Source: Aquimarina amphilecti (GTDB lineage Bacteria; Bacteroidota; Bacteroidia; Flavobacteriales; Flavobacteriaceae). Taken from it: a stretch of 64,000 nt of DNA. Every line of letters starts with the position of its first letter. Position 1 is the first letter of the stretch. The notes below the pieces were generated by a model. The model did not search any database. It saw only the letters and a program-made list of their open reading frames with translations, and had not been told where the DNA came from. Both the position numbers and the translations under genes were made by a program. Positions 44,678-53,554 of this stretch are shown here, piece by piece. Location: the NCBI RefSeq assembly GCF_900109375.1, contig NZ_FOAB01000004.1:248001-312000 (forward strand), read 5' to 3'.

Positions 44678-45403
44678 CTATCGGAATAAAATTACAATTC
44701 CTCCAATAGCTGTCATAATTAGAATGAACTTTCTATATTGTTGATCTTCAAATAATTTAACAACTCTTAACCCTATTATAAATCCCAGTAGTACTCCTGG
44801 AATTAAATATAAGTCCGTAAGTATTGATTGTTGGGTGATTGTTTTCCAACTAAAAATATGAAAAGGTAATTTGATTAAATTGATAATAAAGAATAACCAA
44901 GCAGCAGTTCCTATAAATTCATTTTTTGGTATGCGCATTGCAAGGAAAAATATATTAGAGAACGCGCCGGCCAAGTTTCCAATCATGGTGGTGAATCCTG
45001 CTAAGAAACCAGTTGACCCAGCAAACCAAATAGCATTTGGAATGTTTTTCTTTTCATAGCGCTCCCAAAGAAACATAATTATTACACTCACAATTATAAT
45101 GACTGCCATTCCTTTTTTAAAAACTTCTTCACTAAGATCTTTTCCAACGAAAACAGCGACCAATACTCCTGCTATCATCCAAGGAAGAAATTTAATTAAG
45201 TATTTCCATTGTGCATGTCTATTATAATATATCACTGCGAGTATATCTGCAAAAATTAAGAGCGGTAATACAATACCTGTAGAAGCTTTAGCTCCGTGTA
45301 CTAGTACCATTAATGTAACGATAAGAACTCCCATTCCTTTTAAACCAGATTTGGACATACCCAGTATGATGGCAGCTATAAAAGAGATGATGTAAGCGGT
45401 CAT
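44678..45403 (-). CDS. TauE/SafE family membrane exporter
   Basis: The 241-residue inner-membrane protein has about eight hydrophobic segments and the repeat style of the TauE/SafE family: MSKSGLKGMGVLIV near the start and GFTTMIGNLAGAFSNIFFLAMRIPKNEFIGTAAW in the second half. The family exports sulfite, sulfoacetate or other organic anions. The glycine/asparagine-rich segments of both halves are conserved. No sulfur-metabolism gene adjoins; the nearest related one is the rhodanese sulfurtransferase at 63 kb, too far to link. A -7-like TACATTTG lies about 58 bp upstream. Confidence 0.88.
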   Translation of the reverse strand: MTAYIISFIAAIILGMSKSGLKGMGVLIVTLMVLVHGAKASTGIVLPLLIFADILAVIYYNRHAQWKYLIKFLPWMIAGVLVAVFVGKDLSEEVFKKGMAVIIIVSVIIMFLWERYEKKNIPNAIWFAGSTGFLAGFTTMIGNLAGAFSNIFFLAMRIPKNEFIGTAAWLFFIINLIKLPFHIFSWKTITQQSILTDLYLIPGVLLGFIIGLRVVKLFEDQQYRKFILIMTAIGGIVILFR

Positions 45404-45460
45404 TTATTGTTCTTCAATTTCTATGTTTAATCTCTGTTTTTGTCAAAAACTAATGTTGTT

Positions 45461-45468
45461 CAAATGTA
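45461..45468 (-). promoter_or_regulatory. Putative -7 element of the TauE gene
   Basis: TACATTTG on the minus strand matches TAnnTTTG, 58 bp upstream of the start codon. No -33 TTG was found at the right spacing. Confidence 0.3.
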
Positions 45469-45475
45469 TTTTTGT

Positions 45476-45772
45476 TTATGACTTTAGGTAAAGATTTAAT
45501 AATTTTAAAGCTTCTTGATTTTGTTTTTCAGTTGCTACTGATAACGCTGTATCTCCGCTAAAACCTTCTTTGGCATGCACATCGGCGCCATTCTTTAATA
45601 GAAATTTGGCAATGTCTATATTTCCAAATCGAAAACTTTCAATAAGAGGAGTTGTCATTGCTTCTGGGTGTTGATAATTAATGTCAACACCAGTTTTAAC
45701 ATAGTATTTTACCAATTCTAAATCACCAGTTTGTGATGCTAATAACATATCTTTCCAGTTACCTCCTGACAT
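45476..45772 (-). CDS. Small ankyrin-repeat protein
   Basis: The 98-residue protein has about three ankyrin repeats: LLASQTGDLELVKYYVKTGVDIN, TPLIESFRFGNIDIAKFLLKNGADVHA and TALSVATEKQNQEALKLLNLYL. No signal peptide, so cytoplasmic. Repeats of this type mediate protein contacts. It lies 5 bp downstream of the arginase-like gene in an operon with the M1 peptidase and an esterase. A role as a partner of one of these is possible but not shown; the others are mostly exported. Confidence 0.85.
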   Translation of the reverse strand: MSGGNWKDMLLASQTGDLELVKYYVKTGVDINYQHPEAMTTPLIESFRFGNIDIAKFLLKNGADVHAKEGFSGDTALSVATEKQNQEALKLLNLYLKS

Positions 45773-45777
45773 AACGT

Positions 45778-46587
45778 TTATTTGTTAATTAATAATTCAA
45801 TAATTCCTTTTATAGGGTGTAATTCGGAAATCTCTGTGGTTATCGATTCCAGAGCACTACTGCCAACTATAGAGAAGTTTTGTTGTAATGCTTTGATACA
45901 AGTTTCAGCTTCAGGAATAGTAACACCATCGGTTACTTGATAATAAGTCTTATTATAGTCATTGGGTTCTAGACAATCAAAATCAAAATGTAGATATAGG
46001 TTTGTTATCTTTTTTGACTGTAATGTGTTTATCAAATCAATAATATTGGTTTTTTTAGGGGCATAAATTTCCCCAGTATCAATTCTGTTTTGTTCTGTGT
46101 CATCTATATCTCTAACCCCAATATAATGTATCTGTGAAGCTTCAATAGTAGAGAACAGTAGATTGTTCATGTGTTCTGAACCTTCACCTAATAAGGTTCT
46201 CAATGGCATACCATGAAAATTACAACTAGGAGAGTCACAAGGTTTATTAATATCTGCGTGTGCATCAAACCAAATAACACCGAGATTGGTATATTTTTGA
46301 TTTAGATAAGAAACAGGAATGATTTCTAACCCGCAATCTCCACCAATGGTTTTGATTGTTTTAGGTTGTTTTTGACTAATGCTTGTTTTTAAGCGAGTTA
46401 ATTGTTCATTGATTGCATCATAATTATTAATATGATGTTTCTTTTCTCCATTTTTTCCGGCTGTTATTTTTGATAATGGAATATGAACAAATTCTGGATC
46501 ATCTAAGTAGTCTAAGATAGTTCTAGCTCCATCTTCTATGCTTTTGCCAGTTCCAGATCCTTGCCACTGAGGGAAATATATTTTCAT
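45778..46587 (-). CDS. Arginase/agmatinase-family protein with GGDC motif
   Basis: The 269-residue protein has the ureohydrolase fold. Metal ligands: Asp108, His110 and Asp112 in WFDAHADIN, and Asp202 and Asp204 in LHFDFDCLE. The first motif, usually GGDHS with a metal-binding His, reads IGGDCG here (Asp84-Cys85). The same change is known in other distant arginase-family members, so a metal or substrate difference is likely. SALESITTEISELHP corresponds to the family C-terminal motif. The gene starts by a 1-bp TAATG overlap with the M1 peptidase stop codon. Substrate unknown (arginine, agmatine, formiminoglutamate or a guanidino compound). Confidence 0.85.
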   Translation of the reverse strand: MKIYFPQWQGSGTGKSIEDGARTILDYLDDPEFVHIPLSKITAGKNGEKKHHINNYDAINEQLTRLKTSISQKQPKTIKTIGGDCGLEIIPVSYLNQKYTNLGVIWFDAHADINKPCDSPSCNFHGMPLRTLLGEGSEHMNNLLFSTIEASQIHYIGVRDIDDTEQNRIDTGEIYAPKKTNIIDLINTLQSKKITNLYLHFDFDCLEPNDYNKTYYQVTDGVTIPEAETCIKALQQNFSIVGSSALESITTEISELHPIKGIIELLINK

Positions 46588-48227
46588 TAAATAGATTTAG
46601 CATTTATATAAAAATTCGGATCAATATCAACTTGATTTACTTTTACCTTTAGTACTTGCCAATTTTTATTAGGTTGTATCCATTTGTTTTTTCCATCTAC
46701 TTTTAAACGTATAGGCATATCGAAATCTTCTACAATATCAATGTATCTATATCTTAACCCAGTATCATCAAATCCATACTCTAAGGTAGGTACTCTGGTA
46801 TCTCTTAAGTATTGATTAAAAAACGCAGTTAGATCAATGTTGGTTTTTTTACTAAGGAAGTCTTCGATCTGTTTAGTAGTAACTGTCTTATGGTAAAATT
46901 CTTTATTTAACTCTCTTAAGATAGTTCTCCATTTCTCATCATCTTCTATAAGTTGACGCAAGGTGTGTAGCATATTAGCACCTTTATAATACATATCACC
47001 AGATCCTTCATGATTTACATCATATTGACCAATAATTGGCTTGTCATTTCTAATTCCTTGACGGGTACCAATAACATATTCCGAAGAAGCTTTTTTTCCG
47101 TAGTAATAGTCTAAAAATATATTCTCCGAATATGCTGTGAAACTTTCATGTATCCACATATCAGCAATATCCTTATAGGTAATATTATTAGCAAACCACT
47201 CATGACCTGATTCATGAATAATGATAAAATCAAATTTTAATCCCCATCCAGTACCGGATAAATCATTCCCTAAATATCCGTTTACGTATTTATTTCCGTA
47301 GGTGACAGAACTCTGATGCTCCATCCCTAGATATGGCACTTCTACAAGTTTAAAACTATCCTCATAAAAAGGATAAGGACCAAACCAATGCTCGAAGGCT
47401 TTCATCATTTTAGGAGCATCTTTAAACTGTTTTTTTGCAGCTTCTAGATTATCTCTTAACACATAATAATCCATGTCAAGATTTCCTTTTTCACCATCAT
47501 ACTGCTCCCCAAAATGTACATAATCGCCTATATTAATATTAACACCATAATTATTTATTGGATTTTGGACGAACCAATGATATGTTTTGGTATTTGGCTT
47601 TTTCTCCTCAACTTTCCGAAGTCTACCATTAGAAACATTCATTAAACCTTTGGGAACAGTAACACTAACAAGCATACTGTCTACTTCATCATACATATGA
47701 TCTTTATTGGGCCACCATACACTAGCTCCTAAACCTTGACAAGATGAAGCAACGAAATGTTTTCCATTAATGTCTTTTTTCCAAGAAATCCCTCCATCCC
47801 AAGGCGCACGAACTGCTTCACGTGGGTTACCACTATAATAAACTTCTATTGAATTGATACTTCCTTTTTTTTGTTTTTTGGTAAGCGTGACAAAATGAGC
47901 ATTCTCTTCAGAGATTACTTTTAGTTTCTTTCCATCTTGTATTACTTTTTCTATAACTAATGGTGGCTGAAGGTCTATCTGTAGCACATTTTCGTTTTCT
48001 AATACCTTATAATGAATGGTGTTTTTTCCTTTTATCGATTTCTCATCTGGATCTACAGATATATCTAAATGATAATAAGTAAGATCCCACCAAGCTCTCT
48101 CCGGAGTTATAGAACCTCTTAAAGAATCTTGTCTTGTGAATTTTTGATGTTCATCAAAAAGAGAGGTCTGTGCACACATTGGAGATAGTCCACAAATAAA
48201 GCATACGATTGAGAAAAATTTATTCAT
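46587..48227 (-). CDS. Exported M1 family zinc aminopeptidase
   Basis: The 546-residue product has a signal peptide (about 1-19, SPMCAQ) and an M1 domain: N-terminal beta-saddle (about 35-260), GMEH (301-304) in place of the GAMEN exopeptidase motif, zinc motif HESGH (His338-His342) and the distal Glu361 in WIHESFTAY. It lacks the large C-terminal domain of PepN, as is usual for Bacteroidetes members with about 550 residues. Expected function is release of N-terminal residues from peptides in the periplasm or outside. It follows the esterase gene after 11 bp and overlaps the arginase-like gene by one base. Confidence 0.92.
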   Translation of the reverse strand: MNKFFSIVCFICGLSPMCAQTSLFDEHQKFTRQDSLRGSITPERAWWDLTYYHLDISVDPDEKSIKGKNTIHYKVLENENVLQIDLQPPLVIEKVIQDGKKLKVISEENAHFVTLTKKQKKGSINSIEVYYSGNPREAVRAPWDGGISWKKDINGKHFVASSCQGLGASVWWPNKDHMYDEVDSMLVSVTVPKGLMNVSNGRLRKVEEKKPNTKTYHWFVQNPINNYGVNINIGDYVHFGEQYDGEKGNLDMDYYVLRDNLEAAKKQFKDAPKMMKAFEHWFGPYPFYEDSFKLVEVPYLGMEHQSSVTYGNKYVNGYLGNDLSGTGWGLKFDFIIIHESGHEWFANNITYKDIADMWIHESFTAYSENIFLDYYYGKKASSEYVIGTRQGIRNDKPIIGQYDVNHEGSGDMYYKGANMLHTLRQLIEDDEKWRTILRELNKEFYHKTVTTKQIEDFLSKKTNIDLTAFFNQYLRDTRVPTLEYGFDDTGLRYRYIDIVEDFDMPIRLKVDGKNKWIQPNKNWQVLKVKVNQVDIDPNFYINAKSI

Positions 48228-48238
48228 TTTTGTTTAAT

Positions 48239-49177
48239 TTATTGCAATAAAAATTCTAGTGGAATATGTATTCTTTCATTCCAACTCTTTTCATCATGAG
48301 ATGCACCTTCAAATTTTTTAGTGATCCAATTTACTCCTTTTTTATATCCTTTGTCTAGCATCATTTGATCTACTTGCTTTTGATAAGGCTCATACTGTGC
48401 GTCTAGCGTTTCTGTTCCGAAATCAAAATATATTTTGTGAGTTTTTGGGTCGGGAAGGGTAGAAGGTAGTGTTTTCATATATGCTTCTCCTAGTACAGGA
48501 ACTGGCCAATGAGTAGAAACACAACCAGCAGCTCCAAATACTTTCGGATATTTGCAGATTGCATAAAGAGATATCAATCCACCCATGGAAGATCCCATAA
48601 TAGCCGTGTTTTCTACTGTGGTATATACATTATAGGTTTTATCAATAAATGGTTTTAATTCTTCTACTAAAAATTTCAAATATTCATCAGAATATAAATC
48701 ATCAAACCCTGTGTTTTGTTTTAAAGCAGCTTTCACTTCTGCACTACTGGTTGCTTCAGCTGGAGCTTCTGGCATGTATTCAGAAAAACGTTTTTTTACC
48801 GTATTCCAAGGAGCCACAACAATAGTATTTTTTATTTTTTTTAGTTTAATTAAACTATCTATAGCTTCATCTACTCCCCAATCAATACCGGTATAAGAAG
48901 TTTTTGAGTTAAAAACATTTTGTCCGTCATGCATGTATAATACATTATATTTCTTTTTTGAATTTGTATCATATCCGTCTGGGAGAAATACTTCTACATT
49001 TCTCGGGATTACGTGTTCTGATTTAAAATTTTCATGTATTATAACTTTTCCTTTTGTATCGGCAGGTAGTACCGCAGCAATATCAGTTGAAACTAATGGT
49101 TTCTTTTTGTCTGATTCTTGTTTACAGGAGATTGTGCAAAGAAGAGAAAGGATGGCTATAAGTTTTAAGATTTTCAT
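48239..49177 (-). CDS. Alpha/beta hydrolase-fold esterase lipoprotein (esterase D/Fes type)
   Basis: The 312-residue product has lipobox TISC (Cys18) and the esterase D/enterochelin-esterase-like fold. EVFLPDGYD and YNVLYMHDGQN with DWGVDEAID form the N-terminal core, Ser in GSSMGGL is the nucleophile, and the acid and His lie near GTETLD and SHDEKSW. Such enzymes cleave acyl, feruloyl or siderophore esters. No siderophore genes are near; a general or carbohydrate esterase is equally likely. It opens an operon with the M1 peptidase, the arginase-like protein and the ankyrin protein. Confidence 0.88.
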   Translation of the reverse strand: MKILKLIAILSLLCTISCKQESDKKKPLVSTDIAAVLPADTKGKVIIHENFKSEHVIPRNVEVFLPDGYDTNSKKKYNVLYMHDGQNVFNSKTSYTGIDWGVDEAIDSLIKLKKIKNTIVVAPWNTVKKRFSEYMPEAPAEATSSAEVKAALKQNTGFDDLYSDEYLKFLVEELKPFIDKTYNVYTTVENTAIMGSSMGGLISLYAICKYPKVFGAAGCVSTHWPVPVLGEAYMKTLPSTLPDPKTHKIYFDFGTETLDAQYEPYQKQVDQMMLDKGYKKGVNWITKKFEGASHDEKSWNERIHIPLEFLLQ

Positions 49178-49221
49178 GAATTATGTGGTTAGGTAAATAT
49201 GGTTAATATGCTGTAAAAAGT

Positions 49222-50562
49222 TTATTTTCTAAATATACCAGAAGGGAACACTACTGGACTTTCATGTCCGTTTTTTCCAACTGCCGCTATACCAAAAAAG
49301 TAATTGTCAATAACAATGCCATCAAGTGTAAAGTTATCTACATTGCCAACAAATCGGCTGTGATCCCAAGTTGGAGAAGTGGTATCTCTCCAATAAATTT
49401 TATACCCTTTGATATTTGGATCGTTTACTTTTTTCCATTTAAATTTAGCTGACGGTTCCACAATTCCTCCGATTTTCACTTCAGTTGGAGTAGGAGGTGC
49501 CCACCCAATACTTGCCATATTTATTGCATTTACTGCGGTTAATTTTGCAGCGTATTCAAAATTTACATGTTCGACTACATCTCCATATTTGATCCCATTT
49601 TCTTCTCTGATATCTTGATGCTGCTGTGTATAGTTTTCGTGTGCTTCCATAATACGAATTCCAGCAAAACCTGCGTCGTTAAAAGGACGGTGATGACCAC
49701 CACGACCAAAACGGTCTAGACGATACACCATCATAGGATTCATCTCTGGCATATATGTTTTAGTAGTTTTATGAATGTATCGAGCTAATTGACGAGAGAT
49801 TCCATCTATTTCTCCTCCATAAAAACGTCTTCTTTCTACTGTTTTTTTATCATCTGTAAGATTGGTAGGCTCCGAGAAAATTCTGAATGTTCTATTATCT
49901 ATAACGCCATCTACTCCTTTGATATTTCCGATCATATCATTGTTCATTACTCCAATGATTTCCCAATTTTTCGTTTTTGCGTAGTTTGCTAATCCTTTTC
50001 CTCCAAAAAGTCCTTGCTCTTCCCCAGATAATCCAACATATACTATACTATTTTCGAATTTATATTTTGATAAAACTCTTGCTGCCTCTATAGCACCAGC
50101 CATACCAGTAGCATTATCATTAGCTCCAGGAGAATCGTCGGTGAAATTAGTTGGGTCAGTGATACGCGAATCAATATCACCACTCATCATAATAAATCGA
50201 TTAGGGTATTTGGTTCCCCGCTGTATCGCTACTACATTAACTACCATTACATCTTTTATGATACGCTGATTAGCACCTTTTTTTACCAAATCTTTTTGAT
50301 AAAATACCTCAAGACAATTGTTGCAACTTTTGGAGATATTATCAAACTCTGATTTAATCCATCTTCTAGCTGCACCAATTCCTCTGGTTGTAGAAACTGT
50401 ATCACTTAGAGTATGTCTAGTGCCGAAACCAGCTAGTTTTTTTATGTCAGTTTCAATTCTTTCTGAAGAAATCGCATCAATGATATCATATATCCGTTGG
50501 TCGGTTTGTGCAGTTAAAACGATAGAAAATAAAAAGAGTGTTGTAGTAAAAAATGTCTTCAT
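49222..50562 (-). CDS. Exported M28 family metallopeptidase with C-terminal FN3-like domain
   Basis: The 446-residue product has a signal peptide (about 1-19, ending LTAQ). The M28 core shows ligands in SGDIDSR, GANDNATG (Asp), SGEEQGLFGG (Glu pair), NNDMIGN (Asp) and the final His in MEAHENY. A segment of about 90 residues at the C-terminus (from about 357) is an FN3-like beta-sandwich (WKKVNDPNIKGYKIYWRD, FFGIAAVGKNG), a fusion seen in other flavobacterial M28 enzymes. There is no T9SS domain. It lies 44 bp upstream of the esterase gene, so it may head the same operon. Confidence 0.9.
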   Translation of the reverse strand: MKTFFTTTLFLFSIVLTAQTDQRIYDIIDAISSERIETDIKKLAGFGTRHTLSDTVSTTRGIGAARRWIKSEFDNISKSCNNCLEVFYQKDLVKKGANQRIIKDVMVVNVVAIQRGTKYPNRFIMMSGDIDSRITDPTNFTDDSPGANDNATGMAGAIEAARVLSKYKFENSIVYVGLSGEEQGLFGGKGLANYAKTKNWEIIGVMNNDMIGNIKGVDGVIDNRTFRIFSEPTNLTDDKKTVERRRFYGGEIDGISRQLARYIHKTTKTYMPEMNPMMVYRLDRFGRGGHHRPFNDAGFAGIRIMEAHENYTQQHQDIREENGIKYGDVVEHVNFEYAAKLTAVNAINMASIGWAPPTPTEVKIGGIVEPSAKFKWKKVNDPNIKGYKIYWRDTTSPTWDHSRFVGNVDNFTLDGIVIDNYFFGIAAVGKNGHESPVVFPSGIFRK

Positions 50563-50609
50563 CTGTGTTAATTTGATCGCCTAATTTAAGTAAAAGGGAT
50601 CATTAGAAG

Positions 50610-52424
50610 CTATTCCTTAACAAATTTATAAGACCATACACTAGTTGCATCTTTAAGGGATAAAACATAGAGTCCTGCACGTAGATTCGAAATCATGATT
50701 TTCTCAGAAGCTATTCCTTGTGTTAGTTTCTTACCTGTAAGATCGTAGATAGTATATGAATAATCTCCGTTAGATGTGGAGAAATGGATAACATCTTTTA
50801 CCGGGTTTGGGTAGGTCATAGGTACAGGTTTTTCTTCTACGGTCTCTATTCCTAAAGTGTTACTAAATTCAGATGCGCCCAGATCAATTATGTTTACAAA
50901 TCTGTTATTACCATTATAATCCATAGATCCATGTGCGGATATTGAACCGTTAGTAGGGAAATTGGTGTCCCAGAAAAGATCAGTCCACGTGGTAATATCG
51001 TTTTGGATACTACCGGCATCGATAGCAGCAGAAGAAGATGTTAGGATATCTAAATTACCGCTATCTGGATCTATAAAATTAGGATTCTGTGTAATTGATG
51101 ACCCAGGAACAGATCCAGAAACGGAACTTCCCCACCAAAGATTAGTTCCCCAGTTATTATTAGTATTAGAACTAGGGTTAAAATTTTCATGACAATCAGA
51201 TGTAGAAGTTTCACCAAAAAAAATATTATTGGCGACATGACTATCTTTTACTCGATTCTGAAATACCACTTCGCTTCCCCAACCTTTATTTTTATAGAAA
51301 GAATTATTATAAATATATATTCTAACCGCATCACCACCTCCGCCATCAGGATCATCTTCTGTAGAAGAATATCCTCCAGTAATAACTCCATTTTCTTTAT
51401 TGTTGTATACGTAATTATTAATCATAAGAATATCGGATGTTTCTCTAAATTGATTTTCACTTCCAAACTCAAAACCGAGATCATTTTCCGCTGATAAATT
51501 ACCGTCAAATATAATATTACGCCCTCCATCTACATAGAAACCACCTGCGTTTCCTTCATTATTATTAATTTCAGATTGATACCAAGGGTTTTCAGGAACG
51601 CCTAGAGATGGATTACCAAAAATGGTGTTACGAATAGAACGATTGCCTTTTACAATGCCATTTCTGACTTGATTTTTATCACCACAAGCTGCACAAACAT
51701 CATCTTCAAAACCGATAAAGTCAAATCCTATATTGTTATTATCATGCACATAGTTATTGATTACTTTAAAACCGTTTATGTTTCCGTTTAAGGTAAATGA
51801 TTCACTCGATGAGGTCACACATTTATATACTTCATTGCCTATTAATTCTATATCTTGAATTCCAGAAATGGTATCACCATATACAGCTATTCCATTGGCT
51901 CCAGGACCACATCCACTATTCTGCGTACAGGAGGAGAAATTATTTATATCGTGGATTTTATTGTTTCGTATCACCAAATTAGTACAGCTACCTGCCACCA
52001 AGATACCAATAGGTGTACTATTATCATTGTTTACTGGATTGGGTGTTTGGTAATTTTGTAGTTCAAAACCATCTATGATAAGATTACTAGCTCCAGAAAT
52101 TGTAATTAATCCTTTTCTTCCTGTCGGTATGATTGAGCTTGCATCTATAATTACATTTCCTATAGCTTGTACTTTAATTGGATTGCTAGAAGTTCCTGAA
52201 TCTTTATTTCCATTAAATGTTACAATCTCTGTATAAGTTCCTGCTTCTACATTTAGGATGTCACCGGGTTCTAATTGATCTACTCCATATTGTATAGTTT
52301 CCCATTGAGATTCTTGTGATCCATCATTATTATTGTTTCCGGATCTGTTGGATACATAATATGTGTTTTGAGCAGTAACCATATAGTATGAAATTGAAAA
52401 GAGTAGTAGGAGATAGTTTTTCAT
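50610..52424 (-). CDS. T9SS-exported right-handed parallel beta-helix protein
   Basis: The 604-residue product has a signal peptide (about 1-18) and a DUF1565/Beta_helix region (about 20-500): YYVSNRSGNNNNDG and QSQWETIQYGVDQLEPGDILNVEAGTY-type starts, then repeated N-x-I/V-x-x-N coils (LVIRNNKIHDI, DIELIGNEVYKC, FKVINNYVHDN, IIFDGNLSAEND, ILMINNYVYNN, VRIYIYNNSFYKN, SHVANNIFFGE). A T9SS type A sorting domain ends it (YPNPVKD, AGLYVLSLKD, YKFVKE). The fold is shared by polysaccharide lyases and carbohydrate-binding proteins. A lyase active site cannot be assigned. Possible role in polysaccharide degradation on the cell surface. Confidence 0.88.
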   Translation of the reverse strand: MKNYLLLLFSISYYMVTAQNTYYVSNRSGNNNNDGSQESQWETIQYGVDQLEPGDILNVEAGTYTEIVTFNGNKDSGTSSNPIKVQAIGNVIIDASSIIPTGRKGLITISGASNLIIDGFELQNYQTPNPVNNDNSTPIGILVAGSCTNLVIRNNKIHDINNFSSCTQNSGCGPGANGIAVYGDTISGIQDIELIGNEVYKCVTSSSESFTLNGNINGFKVINNYVHDNNNIGFDFIGFEDDVCAACGDKNQVRNGIVKGNRSIRNTIFGNPSLGVPENPWYQSEINNNEGNAGGFYVDGGRNIIFDGNLSAENDLGFEFGSENQFRETSDILMINNYVYNNKENGVITGGYSSTEDDPDGGGGDAVRIYIYNNSFYKNKGWGSEVVFQNRVKDSHVANNIFFGETSTSDCHENFNPSSNTNNNWGTNLWWGSSVSGSVPGSSITQNPNFIDPDSGNLDILTSSSAAIDAGSIQNDITTWTDLFWDTNFPTNGSISAHGSMDYNGNNRFVNIIDLGASEFSNTLGIETVEEKPVPMTYPNPVKDVIHFSTSNGDYSYTIYDLTGKKLTQGIASEKIMISNLRAGLYVLSLKDATSVWSYKFVKE

Positions 52425-52512
52425 AATGATTTGGGAATGTGGATTATACCCATAACGTTAGAAAAAGAGGAAAAAGTATATGTTATCTTAGATACATTAA
52501 ATTCTCATAATT

Positions 52513-53421
52513 TTAAAATTGTTCGTTGGCTAATTCACGATTTATTACTGCACCGGCTATGTTTCCTGAGGCAACTGCATTCGCTACAGAACGCATTGGT
52601 GAACAGTTATCTCCACAAGCAAATACACCTTCTATTGTTGTTTTATGCATCTGATCTACTGTTATATATCCTTGTTCGTTAAGTTCGCACCCTATTAATT
52701 CTGGTATGTCGGAGCTTTGTTTAAATTGAAGTACAGCATACGTAGCTTCAAATGATTCTTTACTACCATCATTAAAAATCACATTCTTAATATTTCCTTG
52801 TTCGTGTTCGATTTCTGAAATTTCTTTTTCAACGATTTTTATGTTGTTCTTTTTTAATTTTGATAGTTGTTCAGGATTAAAACCAGTTTTTCCTCTAGTT
52901 AATATACTAATATCGTTGGTAAGATTACTTATTAGAGGAGCTAAGTGAAAAGCTTTTTCTCCATTTGCGATAATTCCTGTTTTCTTACTTCTTATTTCGT
53001 ATCCATGACAATAAGGGCAATGGACAACTGAAATACCCCAACAATCAGAAAATCCTGTAATGGTTGGCATTATATCTTTTATACCAGTAGCAAAAATCAA
53101 TTTTTTAGCTTCAAATTCTTTTCCTGAATCAGTCAGAATATGAAAAGTATTGTTTGTTTTCATTCCTTTGATGGCCCTGTCATTGATAAAATGTACGGTA
53201 TTGTATTTTAGAACTTGTGATTTCGCTTTTTGCGAAATTTCATTTGGTGTTGCACCATCTTGAGTGATAAAATTATGTGAATGAGGTGTCTGTTGGTTAC
53301 AAGGCTTGCTGGTATCAATAATTAAAACATTACGTAATGATCGCCCCAATGCCATAGCAGCTGATAAGCCTGAGTAGCTTCCTCCTATTATTATTACATC
53401 GAGTTTTTTTGGAATATTCAT
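52513..53421 (-). CDS. Thioredoxin-reductase-like NAD(P)/FAD oxidoreductase
   Basis: The 302-residue cytoplasmic flavoprotein has FAD Rossmann motif IIIGGSYSGLSAAMALG (10-26), ATGIKD, NAD(P)-side segment around KTGIIANGEKAFH, redox pair CPYC (Cys135-Cys138; TrxB has CATC), and the C-terminal FAD motif GVFACGDNCSPMRSVANAVASG. The CPYC with a following His-Gly-Tyr-Glu is typical of the branch of TrxR-like proteins of unsettled partner. It is divergent from a Fur-family regulator gene and lies under a promoter overlapping a 23-bp inverted repeat, so it is probably repressed by that regulator. A link to metal or oxidative stress is inferred. Confidence 0.9.
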   Translation of the reverse strand: MNIPKKLDVIIIGGSYSGLSAAMALGRSLRNVLIIDTSKPCNQQTPHSHNFITQDGATPNEISQKAKSQVLKYNTVHFINDRAIKGMKTNNTFHILTDSGKEFEAKKLIFATGIKDIMPTITGFSDCWGISVVHCPYCHGYEIRSKKTGIIANGEKAFHLAPLISNLTNDISILTRGKTGFNPEQLSKLKKNNIKIVEKEISEIEHEQGNIKNVIFNDGSKESFEATYAVLQFKQSSDIPELIGCELNEQGYITVDQMHKTTIEGVFACGDNCSPMRSVANAVASGNIAGAVINRELANEQF

Positions 53422-53469
53422 TCTATAATATGTTTAAAGTTATTTATATAATCTTAATGATGATTTTAT

Positions 53470-53492
53470 TTAATGCAAATATGTCGCATTAA
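53470..53492. promoter_or_regulatory. Inverted repeat 1 between the oxidoreductase and Fur-family genes (putative operator)
   Basis: TTAATGC - 9 nt - GCATTAA with perfect 7-bp arms. The spacer ends in TGTC, the same as the second repeat. It starts 50 bp before the other repeat. In relation to the oxidoreductase promoter it lies just downstream of the -7 element, over the predicted transcript start. Confidence 0.6.
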
Positions 53493-53498
53493 TTAAAG

Positions 53499-53528
53499 CA
53501 AATATATAAATGTTTTGTATTATTGCAA
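53499..53528 (-). promoter_or_regulatory. Promoter of the oxidoreductase gene
   Basis: On the minus strand TTG (53528-53526), a 19-bp spacer and TATATTTG (53506-53499) give a full Bacteroidetes promoter match. The TTG lies inside inverted repeat 2, so binding there would compete with polymerase. Confidence 0.6.
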
Positions 53529-53542
53529 GAGTGTCGCAATAA
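53520..53542. promoter_or_regulatory. Inverted repeat 2 between the oxidoreductase and Fur-family genes (putative operator)
   Basis: TTATTGC - 9 nt - GCAATAA with perfect 7-bp arms and the same spacer pattern (AA-x-A-x-TGTC) as repeat 1. It lies 12 bp before the start codon of the Fur-family gene and covers the -33 element of the divergent gene. Confidence 0.62.
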
Positions 53543-53554
53543 ATATTTTTTGTA

